Both the position numbers and the translations under genes were made by a program. Positions 26,369 through 34,887 of a stretch of 64,000 bases of DNA are shown piece by piece (position 1 is the stretch's first letter; each line of letters opens with the position of its first letter). The notes below the pieces were generated by a model. The model was not told where the DNA came from. It did not search any database and worked only from the letters and a program-made list of their open reading frames with translations. This DNA comes from Candidatus Scalindua japonica (GTDB lineage Bacteria; Planctomycetota; Brocadiia; Brocadiales; Scalinduaceae), in the NCBI RefSeq assembly GCF_002443295.1, contig NZ_BAOS01000001.1:248001-312000 (forward strand), in the 5' to 3' direction.

Positions 26369-26407
26369 AAAAGGCGCTGGCTTTTTTATATAGTCAGCGC
26401 CTTTTTT
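26369..26407. terminator. Bidirectional terminator
   Basis: AAAAGGCGCTG (26369-26379) pairs with CAGCGCCTTTT (26395-26405), with T residues to 26407 and A residues on the other side. It ends the glnK-amt unit and overlaps the stop codon of the convergent minus-strand gene. Confidence 0.85.
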
Positions 26408-26858
26408 TATCAGAAAGAAATTTGAAGCCTCTCAGATTATAGTTACAGACAGGGCATTTCCTGATAAAGAGATACATAACAATTAGGAAAGTCGCCCACA
26501 ACCCCGCAGTAAATAAAACAAGTATAATATCTGCAAAGTCCAGTTTATGAAGCCTCCTGGGTACTACAGTTTTTTCACAGTATGGACAGAATGTTTTTTC
26601 TGGGTTCCCTGTTGAGTATATTTTGCTCTTGTTTGATTCAGGAATGAATCTGCTGACGTTAAGATTGGTAAACTTAAGCGGCTTTAGTTTATTGCGTATT
26701 GAGACGTATTTTCCTGCTATAAAAAGCTCTATGCGAAATCCTCTTGGCTGTCTATATCTCAGAAGATTGTTTTCAAAAAAACATACGGGGTCTTTTGCAA
26801 TTTTATTTAGGGTTTGTAATTTTGTGCCAATGTTGTTTATAAACATCTTAATATTCAC
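26394..26858 (-). CDS. Zinc-ribbon membrane protein, unknown function
   Basis: This 154-residue protein is not a family I can name. It has two CxxC pairs, CPYC and CPVC, separated by one hydrophobic helix (DIILVLFTAGLWATFLIVMYL). They may form a zinc ribbon split by, or adjacent to, the membrane. The N-terminal half has charged, mixed strands. GTG 26858 is a plausible start, 27 bp after the kinase gene stop. ATG 26846 is an alternative. Being last in the minus-strand series after a kinase suggests a membrane-tethered partner or substrate of that kinase; this is inference. Confidence 0.6.
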   Translation of the reverse strand: MNIKMFINNIGTKLQTLNKIAKDPVCFFENNLLRYRQPRGFRIELFIAGKYVSIRNKLKPLKFTNLNVSRFIPESNKSKIYSTGNPEKTFCPYCEKTVVPRRLHKLDFADIILVLFTAGLWATFLIVMYLFIRKCPVCNYNLRGFKFLSDKKRR

Positions 26859-26885
26859 AAACCTGTCAAGACGGAGGTAAATTCC

Positions 26886-27701
26886 TCATATACCAGATAA
26901 CTCAGTTTTTAATTGCTCTACTGTTGCTATCCTGTTTGACGGATCTTCCTCCAGAAGCCCCAAAGTTATATCATTTAATTTTTGTGGAATAGCGTTATTA
27001 ATTTCTATGGGAAGCTGGGTGGTTTGCGCTCTTACCTTCCCGGTTAACACTTCGAAAAGTATCAATCCCATAGTGTATAAATCAGTTTTGCCATCAATTT
27101 TTACCTCTTGCAGAACAGCTTTTTCACCCTTGTCATCGGTAACCTCTCTTAATAAGTCATTCATGCGTTTCTGTTCCGGTGATGCATATTCTACTGTCAA
27201 TCCTTTAATGAGTTCACCTTCTTTTATTGAAAGTTCTAAGTCAATCAGGCCCACTACTCCAGTGGCTGAATTGAGGATCAGGTGGCCCGGTTTAATATCT
27301 GCATGGACATATCCTTTTGAATGGAGATATTGTAAAGGTTCGGCAGTGCTTACAAAATATTTGACTACATTTGCTATCTCGCTGGAATCAGGCACACCTT
27401 TATGTTTGTAATATTCTACTAGATCCTCACCTTCAAAATTTTGTAATACAATGTAATACTCTTTCAGGACGAGTTTGTCGTTTTCATACAATTCTCCTCT
27501 TCCTGTACCAGCCTCATATCGTTTCGGGACCTGCGGATGAGAAAAATTTTTCAATACATCATACTCGCGATCATAACTGTAAGTTGGTGAGTATTTCATT
27601 CCCCATTCACCGTTTCCCGGTTTAGTCAGTATTCCATAATTAGCCCTGTGACCGGGTCGGTATTTAAAATTTTCAAATTCATAATTTCCTATTTTATACA
27701 T
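26886..27701 (-). CDS. Atypical protein kinase (HxDxKxxH / DLE)
   Basis: This 271-residue protein has a protein-kinase-like fold without a membrane segment. Lys36 (GMKY) and Glu46 fit the VAIK-Lys and alpha-C Glu. The catalytic loop reads HADIKPGH (residues 133-140), where the metal-binding Asn is replaced by His140. The DFG position reads DLE (154-156). ASPEQ (173-177) replaces APE. The G-rich loop is weak. Activity is thus uncertain: it could be a kinase with altered metal use or a pseudokinase. It starts 23 bp after amt on the same strand, an unusual neighbour. A paralogue lies at 32476. Confidence 0.75.
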   Translation of the reverse strand: MYKIGNYEFENFKYRPGHRANYGILTKPGNGEWGMKYSPTYSYDREYDVLKNFSHPQVPKRYEAGTGRGELYENDKLVLKEYYIVLQNFEGEDLVEYYKHKGVPDSSEIANVVKYFVSTAEPLQYLHSKGYVHADIKPGHLILNSATGVVGLIDLELSIKEGELIKGLTVEYASPEQKRMNDLLREVTDDKGEKAVLQEVKIDGKTDLYTMGLILFEVLTGKVRAQTTQLPIEINNAIPQKLNDITLGLLEEDPSNRIATVEQLKTELSGI

Positions 27702-27724
27702 TTGAATCCTTTCGAATTACCTTA

Positions 27725-29152
27725 TCAATTAAAGCCCGGATAGCATGGAATTCCGTGTTCATAAAGATCAATGCCGGTGTTCTCTTCACTTACCGGTACT
27801 CTTAGTCCGATTGTTTTCTTTATTATGTAGAACAGAATGAAGCCAAGTCCTAATGTCCATACCAAAAGGACAACACAACCAATAAACTGAGACAATAGTT
27901 GCCAGCCGGAACCCGTTATCAGTCCTTTAACGCCCAGATAAGAGCCATCAGCAAAAATACCGACAGAAAGTAACCCCCAAAGACCATTGGCCCCGTGTAC
28001 GGAGATTGCTCCAACCGGATCGTCTATCCTGAGCTTATTCTCTACAAAGTGCAGACTTGCTTTTAAAATGAAGACAGCAATAATACCAATAACTACTGCA
28101 GCCCAATGTGAAACATATGCACCGGAGGCGGTTATAGCAACGCAACCAGCCAAAGTGCCATTACATGTCATTACTATGTCATATTTGCCGGTGTCATAAT
28201 ATGTGATGTACATAAGCGATACACCACCTGCACATGCAGCAAGAAATGTATTTGCCGCGATTATGGAAACCCTTAGATCGGTTGATCCTAAAGTGCTTCC
28301 CGCATTAAATCCGAACCATCCAAAAAGTAGAAACAGTGTGCCGAGGACAACGAAAGAAAGATTATGGCCATGAAACATGTTTGGTGTGCCATCAGGGTTG
28401 TACTTGCCAAATCTAGGGCCGACCATCCATGCTCCGACAAGAGCAATTAAGCCGCCTATTCCGTGGACTACGCCCGATCCCGCAAAATCCCTCAATCCGG
28501 AACCGAAAGGAAGATTAGCAAGCCAGCCTCCTCCCCAAACCCAGTGGCCATAAATAGGATATATTATTCCGGACAGTACAATACTGCATATAACATGTGC
28601 ATTAAATTTGATTCGTTCAGCAACTGCACCTGCTACAATAGTGCAGGCTGCAGCAGAAAACATCATTTGAAATAACCATAACTGTGATGTTGAGAAATCA
28701 AATGAACCGAAAGAGAGAAAAAAACCGCTGAAGCCGACAAGCATATTACCTGCGTCAAGTCCCATGCCCAGGTGAGATCCTCCAAACATTAATGCAAAAC
28801 CAAATGACCAGAAGATAATGCCGCCGACACAAAAATCCATAAAACTCATTGTCAGGTAATTCAATGTATTTTTCTTTTGAAGAAAACCTGCACCCAGAAA
28901 AGCAAAACCGGCCTGCATATTAAAGACAAGAAATCCGCACAACAATGTCCATGCAAGATCAATGGAAATCTTAACCCCGGTTATGTCTCTGACGTCTGAA
29001 GAATGTACTGAATAACTACTCGCAATATCAGAGGCTTCTGCTGAATGAAGTATGGTAAAAAACAGTAAGCTGCTCATAATAATAACAGGAGCCACAGTGT
29101 ACCATCGTATTATTTGTCTTAATAATCTACATGTATTGTTTCTTTTAAACAT
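27725..29152 (-). CDS. amt: Ammonium transporter, Amt family (SVHGANG type)
   Basis: This 475-residue Amt protein has an N-terminal hydrophobic leader and about eleven membrane helices. Its pore motifs are DFAGSGVVHGIGG and ISVHGANGLWG. The motif NEWFGFNAGS type segment (WFGFNAGSTLG) is typical. It resembles the 21820 and 29716 proteins more than the classical 24954 copy. It lies 144 bp after a P-II gene and 23 bp before an atypical kinase gene, all on the minus strand. The spacer before it contains a long inverted repeat that may uncouple its expression from the P-II gene. Confidence 0.92.
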   Translation of the reverse strand: MFKRNNTCRLLRQIIRWYTVAPVIIMSSLLFFTILHSAEASDIASSYSVHSSDVRDITGVKISIDLAWTLLCGFLVFNMQAGFAFLGAGFLQKKNTLNYLTMSFMDFCVGGIIFWSFGFALMFGGSHLGMGLDAGNMLVGFSGFFLSFGSFDFSTSQLWLFQMMFSAAACTIVAGAVAERIKFNAHVICSIVLSGIIYPIYGHWVWGGGWLANLPFGSGLRDFAGSGVVHGIGGLIALVGAWMVGPRFGKYNPDGTPNMFHGHNLSFVVLGTLFLLFGWFGFNAGSTLGSTDLRVSIIAANTFLAACAGGVSLMYITYYDTGKYDIVMTCNGTLAGCVAITASGAYVSHWAAVVIGIIAVFILKASLHFVENKLRIDDPVGAISVHGANGLWGLLSVGIFADGSYLGVKGLITGSGWQLLSQFIGCVVLLVWTLGLGFILFYIIKKTIGLRVPVSEENTGIDLYEHGIPCYPGFN

Positions 29153-29178
29153 TATATTCCATATTATATTTGAATCTA

Positions 29179-29239
29179 AAGGAGATCAGACCATCTCTAA
29201 TCATTCTATTGCGTGAATAGAGTCAGCGCTGATCTCCTT
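29179..29239. repeat. Inverted repeat between glnK and amt (minus-strand operon)
   Basis: AAGGAGATCAG (29179-29189) pairs with CTGATCTCCTT (29229-29239), 11 bp perfect, and encloses a second small hairpin (TCTATT / AATAGA). There is no T run. On the minus strand it may act as an attenuator or mRNA stabiliser between the P-II and amt genes. Confidence 0.5.
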
Positions 29240-29296
29240 AAATTCAGAGAACTGATTAACAATTAAACTCAGAAAATTACTTTGAGAATGGTTGTC

Positions 29297-29635
29297 TCAG
29301 ATTGCAGTATCGCCCTGTTCACCAGTACGGATCCTGTACACATTAGAAATTTCAGAAACAAATATCTTTCCGTCTCCAATACTTCCGGTCTGTGATTCTT
29401 CAATAATGGTCTGAACCACTTGATCTACCGCATCATCTGAAACTACCAGCTCAATCTTTATCTTAGGCAGCAGGTCAACACGGTATCTCTTTCCTCTCCA
29501 TACTTCACTGACACCTTTCTGGTTACCATGACCTTTCATTTCTGCAACAGACATTCCGCCATAACCCTTCTCTGTAAGAGCATCCTTGATGATGTCAAAC
29601 TTTTCGGGACGGACTACCGCTTCTATCTTTTTCAT
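29297..29635 (-). CDS. glnK: P-II nitrogen regulator (GlnK/GlnB)
   Basis: This 112-residue P-II protein is a second copy. T-loop VWRGKRYRVDLLPK keeps Tyr at the modification position but has Trp at the earlier Tyr position found in the first copy. TGSIGDGKIFVSEI and VYRIRTGE are conserved. ATG 29635 is chosen because AGGAGG lies 7 bp upstream; the upstream TTG at 29653 falls inside the ribosome site. It is placed between two amt genes on the minus strand, so it likely regulates one or both. Confidence 0.95.
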   Translation of the reverse strand: MKKIEAVVRPEKFDIIKDALTEKGYGGMSVAEMKGHGNQKGVSEVWRGKRYRVDLLPKIKIELVVSDDAVDQVVQTIIEESQTGSIGDGKIFVSEISNVYRIRTGEQGDTAI

Positions 29636-29715
29636 AAAGTATACCTCCTTCAAACTAAAAATATTGCGTTGAAAAATTATTTAAAAAATAAAGTTTGATA
29701 CAGCAGATATGTATC

Positions 29716-31266
29716 TTACTTTTTTGGTTTAGCATAGATCCATCTGCCAAGTTTATCAGAATAAATCTGTTCCCTGCTTGAATCTTTTGCCATTGATTCT
29801 TCCAGTATGGCCATGTCTCTGTGAACATTCTCCTCGATATCTACAGAGCCGAGTTGAGAAGTAAGTTCGTCTTGAGCAGGATAACATGGTGAGCCGTGTA
29901 GATGTATATCGACTCCTTCGAATTCAATAAGCTCAGACACACGCAGACCAAAGGTTAATTTTAGAACACCGAACAGAAGTGATCCACAGGCAAATGCCCA
30001 TCCAATAGCAGCTGCAGCGCCAATAATCTGAGACTGGATCTGTCCACCTGAACCGGTGATTAAGCCACTCACACCTCCGTATGTACCGTCCGCGAAAATT
30101 CCAATTGCAAGCATGCCCCAGATACCGTTAGCGCCATGCACAGCAACTGCACCAAGAGGATCGTCAATCTTCAGCTTTGATTCAACAAATATTACCGTAC
30201 CCCACATTATCGCTCCTGCCAGTATACCAATTGTCACGGCAGCCCAAGGTGGGACGTACGCGCAAGGTCCGGTTATTGCAACTAATCCGCCAAGTGCACC
30301 GTTACATACCATACCGAGGTCTATGAATCCAAATGCGATCCATGATACAAAAATTACCAGGGCGGCACCACCGGCAGCACCTAAGAATGTATTAGTCGCT
30401 ACAACTGAAATTCTCAAGTCTGTTGCGCCAAGTGTACTTCCGGAATTAAAACCAAACCATCCAAATGCAAGAAGCAATGTACCGACAACTACCAGGGTAA
30501 GGTTATGACCTGGAATGGCATTGGCAGTTCCGTCAGGGTTAAATTTGTTTTTTCTAGGTCCAAGAAAGAACGCTCCAACCAGGGCAAGCATTCCACCCAC
30601 AGTGTGCACTACTCCTGATCCCGCGAAATCTACACAGCCTGCGCCATACGGTAAGCTTGCGAGCCAGCCTCCGCCCCACATCCAGTGTCCATACACAGGA
30701 TAGATTATGGCACATACAAAAACACTATAAACCACATAAGGCGCAAACTTCATACGTTCCGCAACAGCGCCAGCAATTATGGTAACCGCTTTAGTACAAA
30801 ATACCATCTGGAATAGCCAGAGCATTACCGTTTGAACATCATAACTTCCACCGGCAAGGAAGAACCCACTCCACCCCATAAACCAGTTTCCTGATTCCAG
30901 TCCAGGGCCGGCCTGAGAGCCTCCAAACATAACAGCAAAGCCGCACATCCAGAAAAGCAACGCGCCAACAAAACCGTCTACGACACAGTGTCCCATATAG
31001 CCCAGCATATTTTTAGATTGCAGAAATCCACCGAGCAAAGCAAAACCCGCTTGCATCGAAAATACCAGGAATGCGGCGACAAGGGTCCATGTAAAATTAA
31101 TAGAATATTTCAGGCCGTCAATACTATCGCTATAAGTGCTCTCACCACTCGGATCACCAGCAAATACTATTTTGGAACCAAAATATACCAGACATGATAC
31201 GCTAACTAAAAAAAATACTAAGTTCAGCCATTTCCAACTGCCAGACTTCCTAAACAACAAGTTCAT
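29716..31266 (-). CDS. amt: Ammonium transporter, Amt family, with long C-terminus
   Basis: This Amt protein of about 516 residues is the longest of the four. An N-terminal leader (WLNLVFFLVSVSCLVYFG) precedes the usual eleven helices with DFAGSGVVHTVGG and VAVHGANGIWG. The extra about 55-residue C-terminal cytosolic tail, starting near ELTSQLGSVDIEEN and ending in LGRWIYAKPKK, is charged and could bind a partner such as P-II. ATG 31266 was chosen because AAGGAGGGGGAA is directly upstream; the ATG at 31320 would place this site inside the coding region. It heads the amt-glnK-amt series on the minus strand. Confidence 0.92.
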   Translation of the reverse strand: MNLLFRKSGSWKWLNLVFFLVSVSCLVYFGSKIVFAGDPSGESTYSDSIDGLKYSINFTWTLVAAFLVFSMQAGFALLGGFLQSKNMLGYMGHCVVDGFVGALLFWMCGFAVMFGGSQAGPGLESGNWFMGWSGFFLAGGSYDVQTVMLWLFQMVFCTKAVTIIAGAVAERMKFAPYVVYSVFVCAIIYPVYGHWMWGGGWLASLPYGAGCVDFAGSGVVHTVGGMLALVGAFFLGPRKNKFNPDGTANAIPGHNLTLVVVGTLLLAFGWFGFNSGSTLGATDLRISVVATNTFLGAAGGAALVIFVSWIAFGFIDLGMVCNGALGGLVAITGPCAYVPPWAAVTIGILAGAIMWGTVIFVESKLKIDDPLGAVAVHGANGIWGMLAIGIFADGTYGGVSGLITGSGGQIQSQIIGAAAAIGWAFACGSLLFGVLKLTFGLRVSELIEFEGVDIHLHGSPCYPAQDELTSQLGSVDIEENVHRDMAILEESMAKDSSREQIYSDKLGRWIYAKPKK

Positions 31267-31425
31267 TTCCCCCTCCTTAATAAGGTAAAAAGTACACAAG
31301 TAATATAAGCGGCTAATCATCTGTAAAAGGCTGATTATACGCTAGATAAATACTTATGTTAATAAAAAAAATCACTACTTGAAATAATTTTTATTTATCA
31401 GTAAAGATTAAATTTCTTCACTGTT

Positions 31426-31460
31426 TATCAAGAAAATAATTCATCAAATCTTTCTTGATA
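31426..31460. promoter_or_regulatory. Inverted repeat upstream of the minus-strand amt series
   Basis: TATCAAGAAA (31426-31435) and TTTCTTGATA (31451-31460) form a perfect 10-bp inverted repeat with a 15-bp spacer. It lies in the 279-bp spacer 31267-31545 between metallophosphoesterase and amt genes. It could be an operator or a hairpin; nothing else is clear in the spacer. Confidence 0.4.
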
Positions 31461-31545
31461 GTGCGAAAATTGTTTACTCAGTATTGCAAATATATATCAC
31501 TTTGATCTCCTTAAGAAAAAAATTCTTATAATAATTTACAAAAGT

Positions 31546-32466
31546 TCAAATCCCTTTTACTATTCGTTCTGCAAGGTCAAATGGAAGGGTTGCCTTAAGG
31601 ACTTTCTTCTTTACAACCTCTGTATTATATGCTGCTTTTTTCAGAGAAGCTTGTTTTGCCATAGTATCGTAGATCATGTAAGATGCTTTTGGTGTACCGT
31701 CTCTTGGCTGTCCGACAGAACCTGGGTTAATATAGTAACGATGACCGGGTTTCAGTAAAACATCAAATGTTTCCAATCTCTCCATTGATTGTCTTTCAAC
31801 CAGCATAAGCCTGTTGTCGAATTGATCTGTTGGGATAAAGACAGAAGCAGAAATATCTCTTTTTTGTTTAGTATATAAATATCCAGAAGGTTTGTGCGTA
31901 TGGCCGGAAATTGTTATGCTTGAATGTAGTATGTCATAGTTCAAAGATGACGCATTCTTTACATACATATAACCTTGAGGGTATACCGGTGTACTGTGGA
32001 CCAGTTCGATTCCGAATTTCCTTATTTTCTTTTTATACCATAAGGACTCAAGGAATCTGGCATTTGGTTTATGCAGGACCTTAGTTGTCCACTTTGCGGC
32101 GTTTCCTGCTGAAGCAGCCATTATGCTGCAGAGTGAAGGCTGGCCAATGACCTCTCTGTCATGATTGCCAGCTATTACATTAGCTTTTTTGCCCATCGAA
32201 AAAATATAATCGGTAATGTTTTTCTTTTCGGTATCATCAAGGTCTAATTCCTGTATGATCGTTTGAATCTCTTGTTTCAAAGCGGGTTTACCGTTCTTTA
32301 AAAACCTGATGATAGTACAACATTCATTGGGGCTTGGTCCATATCCGACAATATCACCAGGTATAAATATTCTATCTATCTTTTCGTTATTATTATAAAG
32401 ATCAGAAAAGACTGAGGCCAGTGCTTCAAGGTTACTGTGTATATCTGATATGATTAAAAATTTCAT
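31546..32466 (-). CDS. Metallophosphoesterase (YfcE/MJ0936-like)
   Basis: This 306-residue calcineurin-like phosphoesterase has the metal motifs in order: SDIHSNLEAL near residue 8, GDIVGYG near residue 38, GNHDREV near residue 99, and GHTHKP near residue 190, then NPGSVGQPRDG near residue 252. Such enzymes cut phosphodiesters or remove phosphate groups, including from nucleotides or proteins. It has a 50-residue insert between the GD and GNHD motifs. It is 9 bp downstream of an atypical kinase gene and shares its operon. A paralogue is at 33661. Substrate is unknown; reversal of kinase action is possible. Confidence 0.88.
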   Translation of the reverse strand: MKFLIISDIHSNLEALASVFSDLYNNNEKIDRIFIPGDIVGYGPSPNECCTIIRFLKNGKPALKQEIQTIIQELDLDDTEKKNITDYIFSMGKKANVIAGNHDREVIGQPSLCSIMAASAGNAAKWTTKVLHKPNARFLESLWYKKKIRKFGIELVHSTPVYPQGYMYVKNASSLNYDILHSSITISGHTHKPSGYLYTKQKRDISASVFIPTDQFDNRLMLVERQSMERLETFDVLLKPGHRYYINPGSVGQPRDGTPKASYMIYDTMAKQASLKKAAYNTEVVKKKVLKATLPFDLAERIVKGI

Positions 32467-32475
32467 TTTTCTGTA

Positions 32476-33297
32476 TTATAGTAAAGATTCTAATGACTGT
32501 TTCAGCTGCATTGCCGTAGCCACTCTATTAGATGGATTTTCTTCCAATGTTGACATAATAATCTCTTCCAGTTTTGGAGGCATTGATTTATTAAATTCAC
32601 TCGGGCGGATTTTCTTTTCGTGCCATTTTTGACCTGTCAATATTTCATAAAAAATTGAGCCCGTTGAATATATATCGGCCTTTCCGTCTATAGATAAAAA
32701 GAACGAAATTGCTTCCAGCGGTACATTTTCAGGTACTCCTCTAAGTTGTTCAACAAGGGTATGTTGCTCCGGAGAAGCATAATCCATACTAATCCCTTTT
32801 AAAACACCCGATTTTCTTATTGCAAGTTCGAAATCAATCAAATAAACTAAGCCTGTATCCGGTTCCAGTAGCAGGTGTCCGGGCTTTATATCGCAGTGTA
32901 CAAACTCTTTTGAATGCAGATAATTTAACGGATTACAAACGCTTATGAAACATTTAATAACATCATCTACAGGAGGGAACCCCCCTGCTTTCATTTTATA
33001 ATAATCGAGCAGATCAGTATTGCTTGTATGTTCGAGGACTATAAAGTGTTGTTTCAGCACAACTTTTTCGTCCTTATATAAAGTTTCCTGACCAAAATCA
33101 TAAGCCTTGGGAATCTGTTTATGTTCTAATTGTTGCAAGACATAATACTCATCTTCAAAGCTCAGGTGGGGGCAATACTTGATACCCATGTTTTTAATAT
33201 CTAAAGTATCATCTTCTTCTAATTTTGCATAATTTGACTTGTGCATATCTGCAACTGATTTGAATGAGTCAAATTTGTAGTCCTTTATAGTGTACAT
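32476..33297 (-). CDS. Atypical protein kinase (HxDxKxxH / DFE), paralogue
   Basis: This 273-residue protein has the same layout as the kinase at 26886. Lys40 (GIKY) precedes an acidic alpha-C region. The catalytic loop HCDIKPGH (residues 134-141) again has His for the metal-binding Asn. DFE (155-157) replaces DFG. ASPEQ follows. The C-lobe contains DGKADIYSTGSIFYEILTG and ends in an EENPSNRVATAMQLKQSL segment like kinase helix I. No membrane helix is present. It precedes the metallophosphoesterase by 9 bp, so the two form a kinase-phosphatase type pair. Confidence 0.75.
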   Translation of the reverse strand: MYTIKDYKFDSFKSVADMHKSNYAKLEEDDTLDIKNMGIKYCPHLSFEDEYYVLQQLEHKQIPKAYDFGQETLYKDEKVVLKQHFIVLEHTSNTDLLDYYKMKAGGFPPVDDVIKCFISVCNPLNYLHSKEFVHCDIKPGHLLLEPDTGLVYLIDFELAIRKSGVLKGISMDYASPEQHTLVEQLRGVPENVPLEAISFFLSIDGKADIYSTGSIFYEILTGQKWHEKKIRPSEFNKSMPPKLEEIIMSTLEENPSNRVATAMQLKQSLESLL

Positions 33298-33660
33298 AAT
33301 ATTATAACTTGTTTCCGATTGATAATCGATTTAGTTAATACAATAATACGTAATAATCTGCAATTCATAAGAACTTTATTATTGACTGGATATCAAAGTG
33401 AAATGAGATCTGACTCTCAGCTATTTTCTTAACAATAATCGATTAATACCGTTGTGACAACATAAAAAATTATATAAAATCAATAGGTTGATGTTTTTTA
33501 ACGTTTGCTATTACAATGTAGCAAGATGTATCGATATCACAGGTTAAGGTTTACCATTTACCTGGCGCGTTGTGCATATTATCCTGTTTTCATTTGTCGG
33601 ATATCATACATTATCGAAGTAAAAAGACTAAATTGTTAACTCTATTTAAAAAGCAAGAAT
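33298..33660. other. Divergent spacer between the kinase and metallophosphoesterase genes
   Basis: This 363-bp AT-rich divergent region must hold promoters for both flanking units. I see no strong -35/-10 pair or repeat and no open frame worth reporting. Confidence 0.4.
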
Positions 33661-34575
33661 ATGAGATTCCTTATTATATCAGATATCCACAGTAACCTGG
33701 AAGCACTGGCCGCTGTTTTTTCAGAACTTCACAATCAAAATGAACATATAGACCATGTTTTAACACTTGGTGACATTGTCGGCTACGGTGTAAACCCCAA
33801 TGAATGTTGTACAATCATTAAATTTTTAAAGAGCGGAAAACCTGCTTTGAAAAAAGAAATAGAAAAAATAATTCAAAGTATTGACATAGCCGCTTCTGAA
33901 AAAGAGAATATAACTAAATATATTTTCTCTCTGGGCAAAAAAGCCACCGTTATTGCTGGTAACCACGATCAGCGGGTCATTGGTCTGCTAAATACGGTAA
34001 TGGCTTCCTCAGCTGGTATATCAATAAATTGGACAAAAAAAATAATCCACGATGACAATATTCGTTTTCTTAAATCTCTATCACTCATAGAAAAGCTATC
34101 TAAATTCAAGATAGAGTTGGTCCACAGTACATCTAAATGTCCTCAAGATTATGTATATGTAATGAATTCGATCTTATTAAATTACAGTGTATTATATTCA
34201 AAAATAACATTTGCCGGACACACACATAAACCGGCAGCATATTTATACACTAAGCATAAAAGTGACGTACATGCTTCCGTGTTTATACCAGCAGACCAAT
34301 TTGATAAAAAACTCATGCTGGCAGAACGAGGATCGGCAGATAGATTGGAAACATTCGATGTTTCCTTGAACCCCGGCCAGCGTTACTACATAAATCCAGG
34401 TTCCGTTGGTCAGCCACGAGACGGTTTTCCTATGGCTTCATACAAGATTTACGATACGGAAACAAAGAAAGTCTATATGGAAAAAGCAGAGTACGATATC
34501 GAAGGTGTCAGGAAAAAAATCCTTGATGCCGGACTCCCTTTCGATCTTGCTAACCGTATAGTGTCTGGAATTTGA
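33661..34575 (+). CDS. Metallophosphoesterase, paralogue of the 31546 gene
   Basis: This 304-residue protein is similar over its full length to the minus-strand copy at 31546. It keeps SDIHSNLEAL, GDIVGYG, GNHDQRV, GHTHKP and NPGSVGQPRDG, so all metal ligands appear intact. The main differences lie in the GNHD-following helix. ATG 33661 has only a weak AAGCAAG upstream. It is transcribed away from the kinase, so it may be expressed separately. The inverted arrangement indicates a local duplication. Confidence 0.88.
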   Translation: MRFLIISDIHSNLEALAAVFSELHNQNEHIDHVLTLGDIVGYGVNPNECCTIIKFLKSGKPALKKEIEKIIQSIDIAASEKENITKYIFSLGKKATVIAGNHDQRVIGLLNTVMASSAGISINWTKKIIHDDNIRFLKSLSLIEKLSKFKIELVHSTSKCPQDYVYVMNSILLNYSVLYSKITFAGHTHKPAAYLYTKHKSDVHASVFIPADQFDKKLMLAERGSADRLETFDVSLNPGQRYYINPGSVGQPRDGFPMASYKIYDTETKKVYMEKAEYDIEGVRKKILDAGLPFDLANRIVSGI

Positions 34576-34887
34576 AGTCATATTAAAACTTTGTTAAGTA
34601 GCAAAAAAAGTGCCAAGTGGCTAATTTAGTAGTGTGTAAACATTCAAAATAGATAATGATTTTTGTTTATGTTTTTTTAGGAGGTATTGCAAATAAGATA
34701 TATGCATGTTTAAGATCTTTATATTAGAGTACTTGTAGCGCCAGCCGTGACATTTTCTTTGCTGAAATATTTTATGTATTTGATTTGATATATTATTTAA
34801 TTTGTTTATTATTGAATTAATTATTGTCATAAGTTAAAAAATGCTGTCAGATTTCAGCCACAAATTACAAATTACTGGTTCCTGGAT
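34576..34887. other. Spacer without recognisable features
   Basis: This 312-bp very AT-rich stretch follows the metallophosphoesterase. A short GCCA/TGGC hairpin near 34613 is too weak to call a terminator. No coding signal is convincing on either strand. Confidence 0.35.

Noticed and set aside
30056-30508. 150-codon plus-strand open frame
   Set aside because: Antisense to an Amt gene; Pro/Ala/Thr-rich shadow translation with no family pattern.
31541-31560. GTTCAAATCCC, like a tRNA T-arm
   Set aside because: It is the end of the metallophosphoesterase gene; no acceptor stem or other arms fit around it.
34621-34830. 69-codon minus-strand frame
   Set aside because: Ile/Asn/Lys/Gln-rich product from AT-rich DNA; no start signal.
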